From positions 112,816 to 176,815 of the forward strand of contig NZ_QDFT01000002.1 of assembly GCF_003075375.1 (NCBI RefSeq): a stretch of DNA of 64,000 nt. Reading direction: 5' to 3'. The position numbers and the translations under genes are program-made. The notes below the pieces were generated by a model. It searched no databases, was not told the DNA's origin, and saw only the letters and a list, made by a program, of their open reading frames with translations. Shown in pieces: positions 32,871 to 39,932 of this stretch; position 1 is the first letter of the stretch, and the number at the start of each line of letters is the position of its first letter. Source of the DNA: Microbacterium testaceum. GTDB taxonomy: Bacteria > Actinomycetota > Actinomycetes > Actinomycetales > Microbacteriaceae.

Positions 32871-34364
32871 TCAGTGCCCGGCGCCCATGCCCCCGCTCAG
32901 GCGGTCGTGGAACAGAGCGGCCGTCGGGTTGAGCCCTTCGAGTTCGACGGTGGTGCCCAGGTGCGCGTACTTCGTGCGCACGGCATCCAGAGCCGCCACC
33001 GTCGAGGCGTCCCAGACGTGCGTGCGCGACAGGTCGATCACGACCCGTGACGGATCGCGGTGGTAGGCGAACTTCGTGGTGAGGTCGTTGCTCGAGGCGA
33101 AGAACAGCTCGCCCTCGACGACGTAGCGGGCGAGGTCGCCCTCGACCGTGCGGGTGACGCTCGTGAGGCTCGCGACGCGGCGGGCGAACAGCACGGCCGC
33201 GGCGACCACGCCGACGCCGACGCCGATCGCCAGGTTGTGCGTCCACACCGTGACCGCCACGGTCAGCACCATCACGATCGTCTCGCTCAGCGGCATTCGC
33301 CGCAGGGTCGAGGGGCGGATGCTGTGCCAGTCGAACGTCGCGATCGACACGACGATCATCACGGCCACCAGCACCGCCATCGGGATGATCGCGACGACGT
33401 CGCCGAACGCGAGGACGAGGACGAGCAGGAAGACGCCGGCCAGGAAGGTCGAGATGCGGGTGCGCGCTCCCGAGGCCTTGACGTTGATCATCGTCTGGCC
33501 GATCATCGCGCAGCCGCCCATGCCGCCGAACAGGCCCGACAGCACGTTCGCCGCTCCCTGGCCGAGCGACTCGCGGGTCTTGGACGAGGGGGTGTCGGTG
33601 ATGTCGTCGACCAGGGCCGCGGTCATGAGCGACTCGAGCAGACCGACGATCGCCATGGCGACGGCGAACGGCAGGATGATCCCGAGCGTCTCGCCGGTCA
33701 GCGGCACGTTCGGCAGCAGCAGCGAAGGAAGACTCTCGGGCAGGGCGCCCTGGTCGCCGACGGTGGGCACCGAGATGCCGAACACCACCGCCGCGCCGGT
33801 CAGCAGCACGATCGCGACGAGCGGGGCCGGGACCGCCCGGGTCAGCCGCGGCAGCAGGTACATGATCGCCAGGCCCGCGGCGGCGATCGGGTACACGGCC
33901 CACGGGACGCCGATCAGCTGGGGCACCTGGGCGATGAAGATGAGGATCGCGAGGGCGTTGACGAAGCCGACCATGACGCTGCGGGGGATGAAGCGCATGA
34001 GCTTGGCCACCCCGAGCAGGCCGAGGATTACCTGCAGGATGCCACCGAGGATCACCGTCGCGAGCAGGTAGTCGACGCCGTGCTCGCGGGCGACGGGCGC
34101 GATGACGAGGGCGATCGCGCCGGTGGCCGCCGAGATCATGGCCGGCCGCCCGCCGAGGAACGCGATGGCCACCGCCATCACGAAGGACGAGAACAGGCCG
34201 AGCCGGGGGTCGACGCCGGCGATGATCGAGAACGCGATGGCTTCGGGGATGAGCGCGATCGCGACGACGAGGCCGGCGAGCACCTCGCGCGTGAGCAGGC
34301 GCGGGGAGCGCAGGGCCTGAAGGACGGTCGGTTCGGGGCGCGGGCGCGCGAGGACGTCTGTCAT
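32871..34364 (-). CDS. SulP family inorganic anion transporter
   Basis: A 497-residue SLC26/SulP transporter: about 12-14 membrane segments with the family motif region near the N-terminus (REVLAGLVVAIALIPEAIAFSIIAGVDPRLGLFSSF), GGRPAMISAATGAIALV, and FGGMGGCAMIGQTMINV in the middle, followed by a C-terminal cytoplasmic STAS domain (from about residue 410; VVIDLSRTHVWDASTVAALDAV). Substrates in the family are sulfate, bicarbonate or other anions; which one is not readable. GGAGACACG precedes the ATG. It is divergent from the MerR gene across a spacer containing CTCTACCGTAACGTGAGGGT. Confidence 0.93.
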   Translation of the reverse strand: MTDVLARPRPEPTVLQALRSPRLLTREVLAGLVVAIALIPEAIAFSIIAGVDPRLGLFSSFVMAVAIAFLGGRPAMISAATGAIALVIAPVAREHGVDYLLATVILGGILQVILGLLGVAKLMRFIPRSVMVGFVNALAILIFIAQVPQLIGVPWAVYPIAAAGLAIMYLLPRLTRAVPAPLVAIVLLTGAAVVFGISVPTVGDQGALPESLPSLLLPNVPLTGETLGIILPFAVAMAIVGLLESLMTAALVDDITDTPSSKTRESLGQGAANVLSGLFGGMGGCAMIGQTMINVKASGARTRISTFLAGVFLLVLVLAFGDVVAIIPMAVLVAVMIVVSIATFDWHSIRPSTLRRMPLSETIVMVLTVAVTVWTHNLAIGVGVGVVAAAVLFARRVASLTSVTRTVEGDLARYVVEGELFFASSNDLTTKFAYHRDPSRVVIDLSRTHVWDASTVAALDAVRTKYAHLGTTVELEGLNPTAALFHDRLSGGMGAGH

Positions 34365-34442
34365 CGTGTCTCCGGATGGTGGGGGAGGGGACCCGCGGCG
34401 ACGCGGGGAAGAATAGAGGGGTCGCGATCGCGACCGAGAGAA

Positions 34443-34463
34443 ACTCTACCGTAACGTGAGGGT
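34443..34463. promoter_or_regulatory. possible MerR operator/promoter between sulP and merR-like genes
   Basis: The stretch CTCTACCGTAACGTGAGGGT resembles the spacer-type operators of MerR-family regulators that autoregulate. The dyad is imperfect and no -35/-10 pair is certain. Confidence 0.35.
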
Positions 34464-34499
34464 TGCGGGATCGGGGATGCCATGACCGAGGAGCGTCCG

Positions 34500-34853
34500 A
34501 TGCAGATCGGCGAGCTCGCCGAGCGGACGGGCCTGTCCATCCGCACGCTGCGCCACTACGACGAGATCGGTCTGTTGCGCCCCTCGGCCCGCAGCGAGGG
34601 CGGCTTCCGCCTGTACACGCTCGACGACGAGTCGCGGCTGCTGCTCATCCGACGCATGAAGCCCCTCGGCTACTCGCTCGAGCAGATGGGCGAGCTGCTC
34701 GCGGTCGTCGACGGTCTCGAGGCCGATCCGCGCGACGAGACCCTGCGTGCCCGCCTCGCCGACATCCGCACCGAGGCGCGGGAGCGGCGCGAAGAACTGC
34801 GGCGCAAAGCCGCCGCCGCCGACGAGTTCGTCGCCCAGTTGGAGGCTCGATGA
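34500..34853 (+). CDS. MerR family transcriptional regulator
   Basis: A 117-residue one-component regulator: N-terminal winged helix MQIGELAERTGLSIRTLRHYDEIGLLRPS and the RLYTLDDE wing, then a coiled-coil dimerisation helix (residues about 75-115). It has no extended effector domain. The ATG at 34500 has GAGGAG at 7 bases; an in-frame ATG at 34482 would add six residues. It ends in an ATGA overlap with the acetyltransferase gene, so they are co-expressed, and the regulator likely controls that pair. Confidence 0.9.
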   Translation: MQIGELAERTGLSIRTLRHYDEIGLLRPSARSEGGFRLYTLDDESRLLLIRRMKPLGYSLEQMGELLAVVDGLEADPRDETLRARLADIRTEARERREELRRKAAAADEFVAQLEAR

Positions 34854-35437
34854 CCGCCCACGACCTCACGCTCGAGGGGCACGGCATCCGTCTCGATCCC
34901 GCCCTGCCGTCCGACGCCGCCAAGGCGTGGCCGCTGACCGACCCGCAGCTGTGGAGCCGCATGACCACGGCGTGGGCGGACTCGGTCGACGCCTACGCCG
35001 CGCGCGTCGAGCAGCAGCGGGCGACTCCGGGGCTTTACGCCTTCACGGTGCGGGATGCCGTCACCGGCGCGGTCCGCGGGGCCACGACGTTCTACGAGTA
35101 CGTGCCCGCGCAGGGGCGCGTCGAGATCGGTACGACGTGGTACGGCCGGGCCTTCCAGGGCGGGGCGACCAATCCCGCGGCCAAGCTGCTGCTGCTCGAG
35201 CACGCCTTCGAGGTGTGGTCGGTGAACCGCGTGGCGCTGCGGTGCGACGCGCGCAACGAGCGCAGCGCACGGGCGATCGAACGCCTCGGGGCGACCCCCG
35301 AGGGGCGCCTGCGGCAGCACCGCATCGCTCCCGACGGCTCCGTCGGCGACACCCTGTACTTCTCGATCCTGCGCGCCGAATGGCCCGCCGTGCGCGCGGG
35401 GCTCGAGGCGCGTCTGTCCTCCGCCGCGCCCGCCTAG
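34850..35437 (+). CDS. GNAT family N-acetyltransferase (RimJ/RimL-like)
   Basis: A 195-residue acetyltransferase of the Acetyltransf_3 type: substrate-side N-terminus (GIRLDPALPSDAAKAWPL), GTTWYGRAFQGGATNPAAKLLLLEHAFE containing the acetyl-CoA loop equivalent, and the classical VNRVALRCDARNERSARAIERLGATPEG block. Targets of such enzymes are protein N-termini or small amines. It is translationally coupled to the MerR gene. Element D lies between it and the convergent GntR gene. Confidence 0.9.
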   Translation: MTAHDLTLEGHGIRLDPALPSDAAKAWPLTDPQLWSRMTTAWADSVDAYAARVEQQRATPGLYAFTVRDAVTGAVRGATTFYEYVPAQGRVEIGTTWYGRAFQGGATNPAAKLLLLEHAFEVWSVNRVALRCDARNERSARAIERLGATPEGRLRQHRIAPDGSVGDTLYFSILRAEWPAVRAGLEARLSSAAPA

Positions 35438-35513
35438 CCCGGCGCCCGGTTCGGCCGCCCGCGGGTCGTCCTCGGGCCGCCTCCGGGCCGCCTCCGGGCC
35501 GCCCTCGGGCCGC

Positions 35514-35578
35514 GAGACTGCACGCGGCTGACAACTCGGCGACATCCTGCAACCGGGATGTCAGAGGCGTGCAGTCTC
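35514..35578. repeat. 65-bp imperfect palindrome (element D)
   Basis: Outer arms of 20 bases, 35514-35533 and 35559-35578 (18 of 20 positions complementary, starting GAGACTGCACGC and ending GCGTGCAGTCTC), with a second nested pair GACATCC/GGGATGTC inside. It lies between the convergent GNAT and GntR genes in otherwise GC-only sequence and may double as a terminator. It resembles the other intergenic palindromes of the window in length and symmetry but lacks the 19-bp internal repeat. Confidence 0.75.
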
Positions 35579-35611
35579 GACGGCGCGGCGGGCGCGGCGG
35601 GCGGGGCGGGG

Positions 35612-36355
35612 TCAGGCGCGCGCGGCGGCGGCGGCGCGGCGGCGGGCGAACGCGCGCGCCTCGGCGAACAGCTCGAGGTCGATCTGCACGTGGCGGCGGG
35701 CGAGCTCCGCGGCCTCGTCGGGCGAGGCGGCGACGATCGCGGCGACGATGGCGTCGTGCTCGCGTGCCGCGCGCGACTCCATGCCGCGGTGGCTCTCGCG
35801 ATCGCCCCACGGGTGCGCGGGCGCCGACAGCGACAGGTGACGCTCGTGCTCGAGCAGGATCTCGCGCAGCGCGGTGTTGTGGGCGGCGTCGATGATCGCG
35901 AGGTGCAGCAGGCTGTCGGCGCGTTGCTTCGGATCGCCCGAGGGTGCCGCGTGAAAGGCGGCGAGCCGCTCGCGCATCGTCGCCAGGTCGGCATCCGTCC
36001 GTCGTTCGGCGGCGAGGCGGGCGAGCGAGGAGTGCAGCAGAGAGCTCGCGGTGCACGCGTCGACGAGGTCGCTCCAGCGCTCCTCGAACCACCGGTCCAC
36101 GCCCACCACCACCGAGTCGGGCCACTCCTGGGCGACGAAGGTGCCGCCGCCCCGGCCTCGGCGGCGCTCGATGAGGCCCCGCGTCGACAGGTCGTCGAGG
36201 GCCGCCCGCACGGTCGTCCGGCCGACGCCGAGCAGGGGCGAGAGGTCGCGCTCGGCGGGAAGACGCGTGCCCGGCAGGAACTCACCCACCGCGACAGCGG
36301 TGATGAGGCGTTCGGTCACACGCTCCACCAGGGGAGCGTCGTCGGTCTCGGCCAT
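35612..36355 (-). CDS. FadR-type GntR family transcriptional regulator
   Basis: A 247-residue regulator: N-terminal GntR winged helix (LPAERDLSPLLGVGRTTVRAALDDLSTRGLIERRRGRGG) and a C-terminal all-helical FCD-like ligand domain with His residues (LLHLAIIDAAHNTALREIL, SREHD, RRHVQ). It is divergent from the peptidase-permease-formamidase operon and is its probable repressor. The 78-base spacer includes an AT-rich stretch (GTTAATTCC) suited to a promoter/operator. Confidence 0.9.
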   Translation of the reverse strand: MAETDDAPLVERVTERLITAVAVGEFLPGTRLPAERDLSPLLGVGRTTVRAALDDLSTRGLIERRRGRGGGTFVAQEWPDSVVVGVDRWFEERWSDLVDACTASSLLHSSLARLAAERRTDADLATMRERLAAFHAAPSGDPKQRADSLLHLAIIDAAHNTALREILLEHERHLSLSAPAHPWGDRESHRGMESRAAREHDAIVAAIVAASPDEAAELARRHVQIDLELFAEARAFARRRAAAAARA

Positions 36356-36433
36356 GGGGTCCCGTCGTTTCCTCCATGTTAATTCCGCAGAAAAGGTTTG
36401 CCAACGCACCTTTACCGGGTCCACGATGACTCC
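36356..36433. promoter_or_regulatory. divergent promoter/operator region of the amide/peptide cluster
   Basis: AT-rich compared with the surroundings, with GTTAATTCCGCAGAAAAGG followed by TTGCCAAC. No perfect dyad, but it is the only non-coding stretch serving both the GntR gene and the iminopeptidase gene. Confidence 0.4.
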
Positions 36434-37324
36434 ATGCACCGCGAGATCACCGTCCCGTTCCACGACGGCTTCACCTGGGCCCGCCTGACCGAGCCCGCCG
36501 AACCCACCGGCGCCGCGCCGCTGTTCGTCCTGCACGGCGGACCGGGAATGGCCCACGACTACGTCCGCAACCTCGACGCGCTCGCCGATCTCACGGGCCG
36601 CACGGTCGTGCACTACGACCAGATCGGCTGCGGTCGCAGCTCGCACCACCCGGACGCTCCGCGTGGACAGTGGATGCCGCAGCTCTTCGTCGACGAGTTC
36701 CACAGCCTTCGCGCGGCCCTGGGGATCGAGAGCTACCACGTGCTCGGTCAGTCCTGGGGCGGCATGCTCGGCGCCGAGATCGCCGTGCGCCGACCCGCGG
36801 GGCTCGAGGGTCTGATGATCTGCAACTCCCCGGCATCCATGCAGCTCTGGCTCGAGGGCGCGGCGCGCCTGCGCTCCGAACTGCCCGCCGAGCACCGCGA
36901 GGCCCTCGACCGTCACGAGGCGGACGGCACCCTCGATCACCCCGACTACGTCGAGGCCACGCGCGTGTTCTATGAGCGCCACGTCTGCCGCATCACGCCC
37001 ATGCCCGAGGACTTCGTCGACAGCGAGGCGCAGATGCTGGCCGACCCGACGGTGTATCACACCATGAACGGGCCCAACGAGTTCCACGTCGTCGGCACCG
37101 GACGCGACTGGACGATCATCGACCGCCTGCCGCAGATCGAGGTGCCGACCCTCGTCGTCGCGGGCGAGTTCGACGAGGCCACGCCCGAGACGTGGGCGCC
37201 GTTCGTCGAGCACATCCCCGGCGCCCGCTCGCACGTGTTCGCCGGCGCGAGCCACTGCACTCACCTCGAGATGCCCGACGTCTTCCGCGGGGTCATCGCC
37301 GACTTCCTCGCCCCGCTTCCCTGA
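36434..37324 (+). CDS. proline iminopeptidase-family alpha/beta hydrolase
   Basis: A 296-residue hydrolase matching the prolyl aminopeptidase group (TIGR01250): oxyanion motif HGGPGMAHDY near residue 33, nucleophile elbow GQSWGG (Ser near 110), acid in VAGEFDEATPE and catalytic His in AGASHCTHLE. It should release N-terminal Pro or a similar residue from small peptides or amides in the cytoplasm. The ATG at 36434 lacks a strong ribosome site. It is followed after 67 bases by the APC permease gene; the operon faces a GntR regulator. Confidence 0.9.
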   Translation: MHREITVPFHDGFTWARLTEPAEPTGAAPLFVLHGGPGMAHDYVRNLDALADLTGRTVVHYDQIGCGRSSHHPDAPRGQWMPQLFVDEFHSLRAALGIESYHVLGQSWGGMLGAEIAVRRPAGLEGLMICNSPASMQLWLEGAARLRSELPAEHREALDRHEADGTLDHPDYVEATRVFYERHVCRITPMPEDFVDSEAQMLADPTVYHTMNGPNEFHVVGTGRDWTIIDRLPQIEVPTLVVAGEFDEATPETWAPFVEHIPGARSHVFAGASHCTHLEMPDVFRGVIADFLAPLP

Positions 37325-37325
37325 C

Positions 37326-37381
37326 CCGAACCCGCCCCACCCGCACACGCCCCACCCGAACCCGCCCGCCCCACCCGAACC
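37326..37381 (+). repeat. short GC-rich direct repeat in the peptidase-permease spacer
   Basis: The unit CCCCACCCGAACCCG, with variants (CCCGCACACG), recurs about four times in 56 bases. It is likely a slippage microsatellite. Confidence 0.6.
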
Positions 37382-37391
37382 AGGAGTCTCG

Positions 37392-38816
37392 ATGTCGAAG
37401 ACCACCCCCGAGGCCCAGCAGCAGCTGGAGTCCTTCGGCTACACGCAAGAGCTCAAGCGCTCCATGTCCACCCTCGACCTCGTCGTCTACGGCCTGGTCT
37501 TCATGGTGCCGATCGCCCCCTGGGCCATCTTCGGCGTCGTCTACAACGCCGCCAGCGGCATGGTCCCGCTGGTGTACATCACCGGCGTCGTCGCGATGAT
37601 CTTCACCGCTCTCGCCTACGCGCAGATGTCCAAGGCGTTCCCGATCGCGGGAAGCGTCTTCTCGTACGTCGGCCGCGGACTGCACCCCACCGTCGGCTTC
37701 TTCGCCGGGTGGGCGATCCTGCTCGACTACCTGCTCGTGCCGACGCTGCTGTACGTCTTCGCGGCGTCCAGCATGGCGGGCATCTTCCCCGACGTGCCGC
37801 AGTGGATCTGGGCGGTGTCGTTCGTGATCATCAACACCGTCATCAACGTGCTCGGCATCGGCTCGATCAAGATCGCCAACCGGGTGATGCTCGTCATCCA
37901 GCTCGCTTTCGTGGTGATCTTCGTCGCGATCGCGATGATCGCGCTGAACGCTGGAACGATCCCCGGCGCCGAATTCACCATGGCCCCGGTGTGGGATGCC
38001 GAGAAGGTCAACCCCGCGCTGATCGCCACCGCCCTGTCGATCGCGGTGCTGAGCTTCCTCGGCTTCGACGGCATCTCGACGATGGCCGAGGAGTCCACGG
38101 GCGACCGCAAATCGGGCGGCCGCGCCATGATCATCGCCCTGCTCGTGGTCGCCGTGCTGTTCATCACCCAGACGTGGTTCGCGAGCGCGCTGGCCGCCGG
38201 CACCGTGTCGTTCGGCGACGACGAGGTCAACAACGCCTTCTTCGTCCTGGTGGCCAAGGCCGCCGGTTCGGGCTGGGCGACGGCGTTCCTGGCCGTCAAC
38301 GTCATCGCGGTCGGCATCGCCAACGCCGTGGCCGCCCAGGCCGCCACCTCGCGCCTGCTCTACTCGATGAGCCGCGACCGCCGCCTGCCCGCGTTCCTGT
38401 CCAAGGTCACCGCGCGTCAGGTGCCGATGGCGGCGATCCTGCTGGTCAGCGGGATCTCGCTGGTGCTCGTGCTGTTCTTCGTCGGCCAGATCGCGGTGAT
38501 CTCGTCGCTGGTGAACTTCGGCGCTCTGCTCGGATTCCTGCTGCTGCACGTGTCCGTCGCCGTGTACTACGTGGGCAAGAAGAAGTCGAAGAACTACCTG
38601 CTGCACCTGATCGTGCCGGTCGTCGGGTTCCTCATCATCGGCTACGTCCTGCTCAACGCCGACATCACGGCGAAGGTCGGCGGCATCCTGTGGCTCGTCA
38701 TCGGCGCCGTCGTCTACGTGATCTTCGCCCGCCGCGACCGCTCCACCCCGGCACCCTCGCCCGAGCGCGCCACCGCGACCGCGGGCGAGGGCGGCGGCGA
38801 GGTGGCCCCCCGATGA
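37392..38816 (+). CDS. APC family amino acid/amine permease
   Basis: A 474-residue transporter with 12 predicted membrane helices. The N-terminus has LKRSMSTLDLVVYGLVFMVPIAPWAIFG (TM1 with its unwound glycine/proline-like break), and TM6 has SFLGFDGISTMAEEST, the substrate-site signature of the family. The C-terminal tail is hydrophilic. CAGGAG precedes the ATG. By context it imports an amino acid, peptide-derived amine or amide processed by the flanking peptidase and formamidase. Its stop overlaps the formamidase start by ATGA. Confidence 0.92.
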   Translation: MSKTTPEAQQQLESFGYTQELKRSMSTLDLVVYGLVFMVPIAPWAIFGVVYNAASGMVPLVYITGVVAMIFTALAYAQMSKAFPIAGSVFSYVGRGLHPTVGFFAGWAILLDYLLVPTLLYVFAASSMAGIFPDVPQWIWAVSFVIINTVINVLGIGSIKIANRVMLVIQLAFVVIFVAIAMIALNAGTIPGAEFTMAPVWDAEKVNPALIATALSIAVLSFLGFDGISTMAEESTGDRKSGGRAMIIALLVVAVLFITQTWFASALAAGTVSFGDDEVNNAFFVLVAKAAGSGWATAFLAVNVIAVGIANAVAAQAATSRLLYSMSRDRRLPAFLSKVTARQVPMAAILLVSGISLVLVLFFVGQIAVISSLVNFGALLGFLLLHVSVAVYYVGKKKSKNYLLHLIVPVVGFLIIGYVLLNADITAKVGGILWLVIGAVVYVIFARRDRSTPAPSPERATATAGEGGGEVAPR

Positions 38817-39742
38817 GCGACGTGACCCACTCCCTCGGCAGGGAGCACGGTCGCCCGGGCTTCGATGCCTCCGTTCCCGCGGCGCTGCGCATCCAGCCCG
38901 GCACGGGCGAGACGATCGCGTTCGAGACCGACGACGCCGTCTACGCCGAGCTGCACGAGCACGGCGACCTCGCGGCCCTGCGGGCGCCGATCAACCCGGT
39001 CACGGGCCCGGTGTACGTCGAGGGCGCGCGTCCCGGGGACGCCCTCGCGGTGCACGTGCACGAGATCCGCCTGGGCGCCTACGGCTGGTCGCAGAGCCTT
39101 CCGGGAGCGGGCGCCCTGCAGCACCGCATGCCCGATCGCGTCGTCAGCCGGCGGATCCCCATCGACGCCGAGGGGGTGCACCTGACCGACCGTCACGTGG
39201 TCGCACCGCGTCCGATGATCGGGTGCATCGGCACCGCCCCCGCCCAGGGGCGCAACTCGACCGTCATGCCGACGACGGCGCTCGGGGGCAACATGGACGT
39301 CACCGACGTCGCCCCCGGCGCCACGGTGTACCTGCCGGTCGAGGTCGAGGGAGCCCTGCTGTCGATCGGCGACATCCACGCCGTCATGGCGCGCGGTGAG
39401 TCGTCGTTCGTCGCGATCGAGGCGGCGGGCGTCGCGGTCGTCTCGATCGAGCTGATCCCGGATGCCGGGCTGCGGGCGCCCCGGATCGAGACGGCCGACG
39501 AGTGGGTCTTCGTCGGTCTGGGCGACCCGGTGCAGGAGAGCATCCGCCGCGGCTACGAGGACGTGTTCGACCACCTCGTGGACGAACGCGGGTGGGACCG
39601 GATGGACGCCTACGCCGTCATGAGCGCGCTCGTGCACAGCGAACTGGGCGGTCCCACCGGTTCGGAGCAGCCCGACCCGCTGCACCCCTTCCGCGCCGTC
39701 GGGGCGGTGACGCTGCACCGCCTGCCCAAGAGCGTGCTCTGA
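38813..39742 (+). CDS. acetamidase/formamidase family protein
   Basis: A 309-residue FmdA/AmdA-family amidase. Visible family landmarks: GPVYVEGARPGDAL, GCIGTAP, ALGGNMDVTDVAPGATVYLPVEVEGALLSIGDIHAVMARGE (metal/active-site region) and the DVFDHLVDERGWDRMDAYAVMSAL segment. It hydrolyses short-chain amides to the acid plus ammonia. Translation is coupled to the permease. Together the operon suggests uptake and breakdown of an amide or peptide nitrogen source. Confidence 0.92.
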   Translation: MSDVTHSLGREHGRPGFDASVPAALRIQPGTGETIAFETDDAVYAELHEHGDLAALRAPINPVTGPVYVEGARPGDALAVHVHEIRLGAYGWSQSLPGAGALQHRMPDRVVSRRIPIDAEGVHLTDRHVVAPRPMIGCIGTAPAQGRNSTVMPTTALGGNMDVTDVAPGATVYLPVEVEGALLSIGDIHAVMARGESSFVAIEAAGVAVVSIELIPDAGLRAPRIETADEWVFVGLGDPVQESIRRGYEDVFDHLVDERGWDRMDAYAVMSALVHSELGGPTGSEQPDPLHPFRAVGAVTLHRLPKSVL

Positions 39743-39785
39743 CGGTCCGCCCGTCGACCGCGATTCGGACGAGCGCGGGGGCCGT

Positions 39786-39791
39786 GTAAGA
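39786..39791 (+). promoter_or_regulatory. -10 box of tRNA-Ser
   Basis: TAAGAT, ending 9 bases before the mature tRNA 5' end at 39801. Confidence 0.5.
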
Positions 39792-39800
39792 TCGTCCCTT

Positions 39801-39892
39801 GGAAGTGTGTCCGAGCGGCCTAAGGAGCATGGCTGGAATCCATGTAGGCGGGGTAACTCGCCTCGCAGGTTCAAATCCTGTCACTTCCGCCA
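39801..39892 (+). tRNA. tRNA-Ser (anticodon GGA)
   Basis: Acceptor arms GGAAGTG (39801) and CACTTCC (39882-39888), discriminator G and an encoded CCA. The anticodon stem CATGG/CCATG encloses the loop CTGGAAT, anticodon GGA at 39835-39837. A long variable arm (GGCGGGGTAACTCGCC) is diagnostic of the class II serine tRNA, and GGTTCAAATCC is the T arm. It reads UCC and UCU. Confidence 0.97.
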
Positions 39893-39894
39893 GA

Positions 39895-39928
39895 CGAAGA
39901 GCGTCACCCACGAGGGTGGCGCTCTTCG
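39895..39928 (+). terminator. hairpin terminator after tRNA-Ser
   Basis: Arms GAAGAGCGTCACCC and GGGTGGCGCTCTTC round ACGA, one mismatch, directly behind the tRNA and converging on the transglutaminase gene. Confidence 0.8.
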
Positions 39929-39932
39929 GCGT

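Noticed and set aside
37326..37381. Operator array in the peptidase-permease spacer
   Set aside because: The repeat is GC slippage sequence without dyad symmetry and with irregular spacing.
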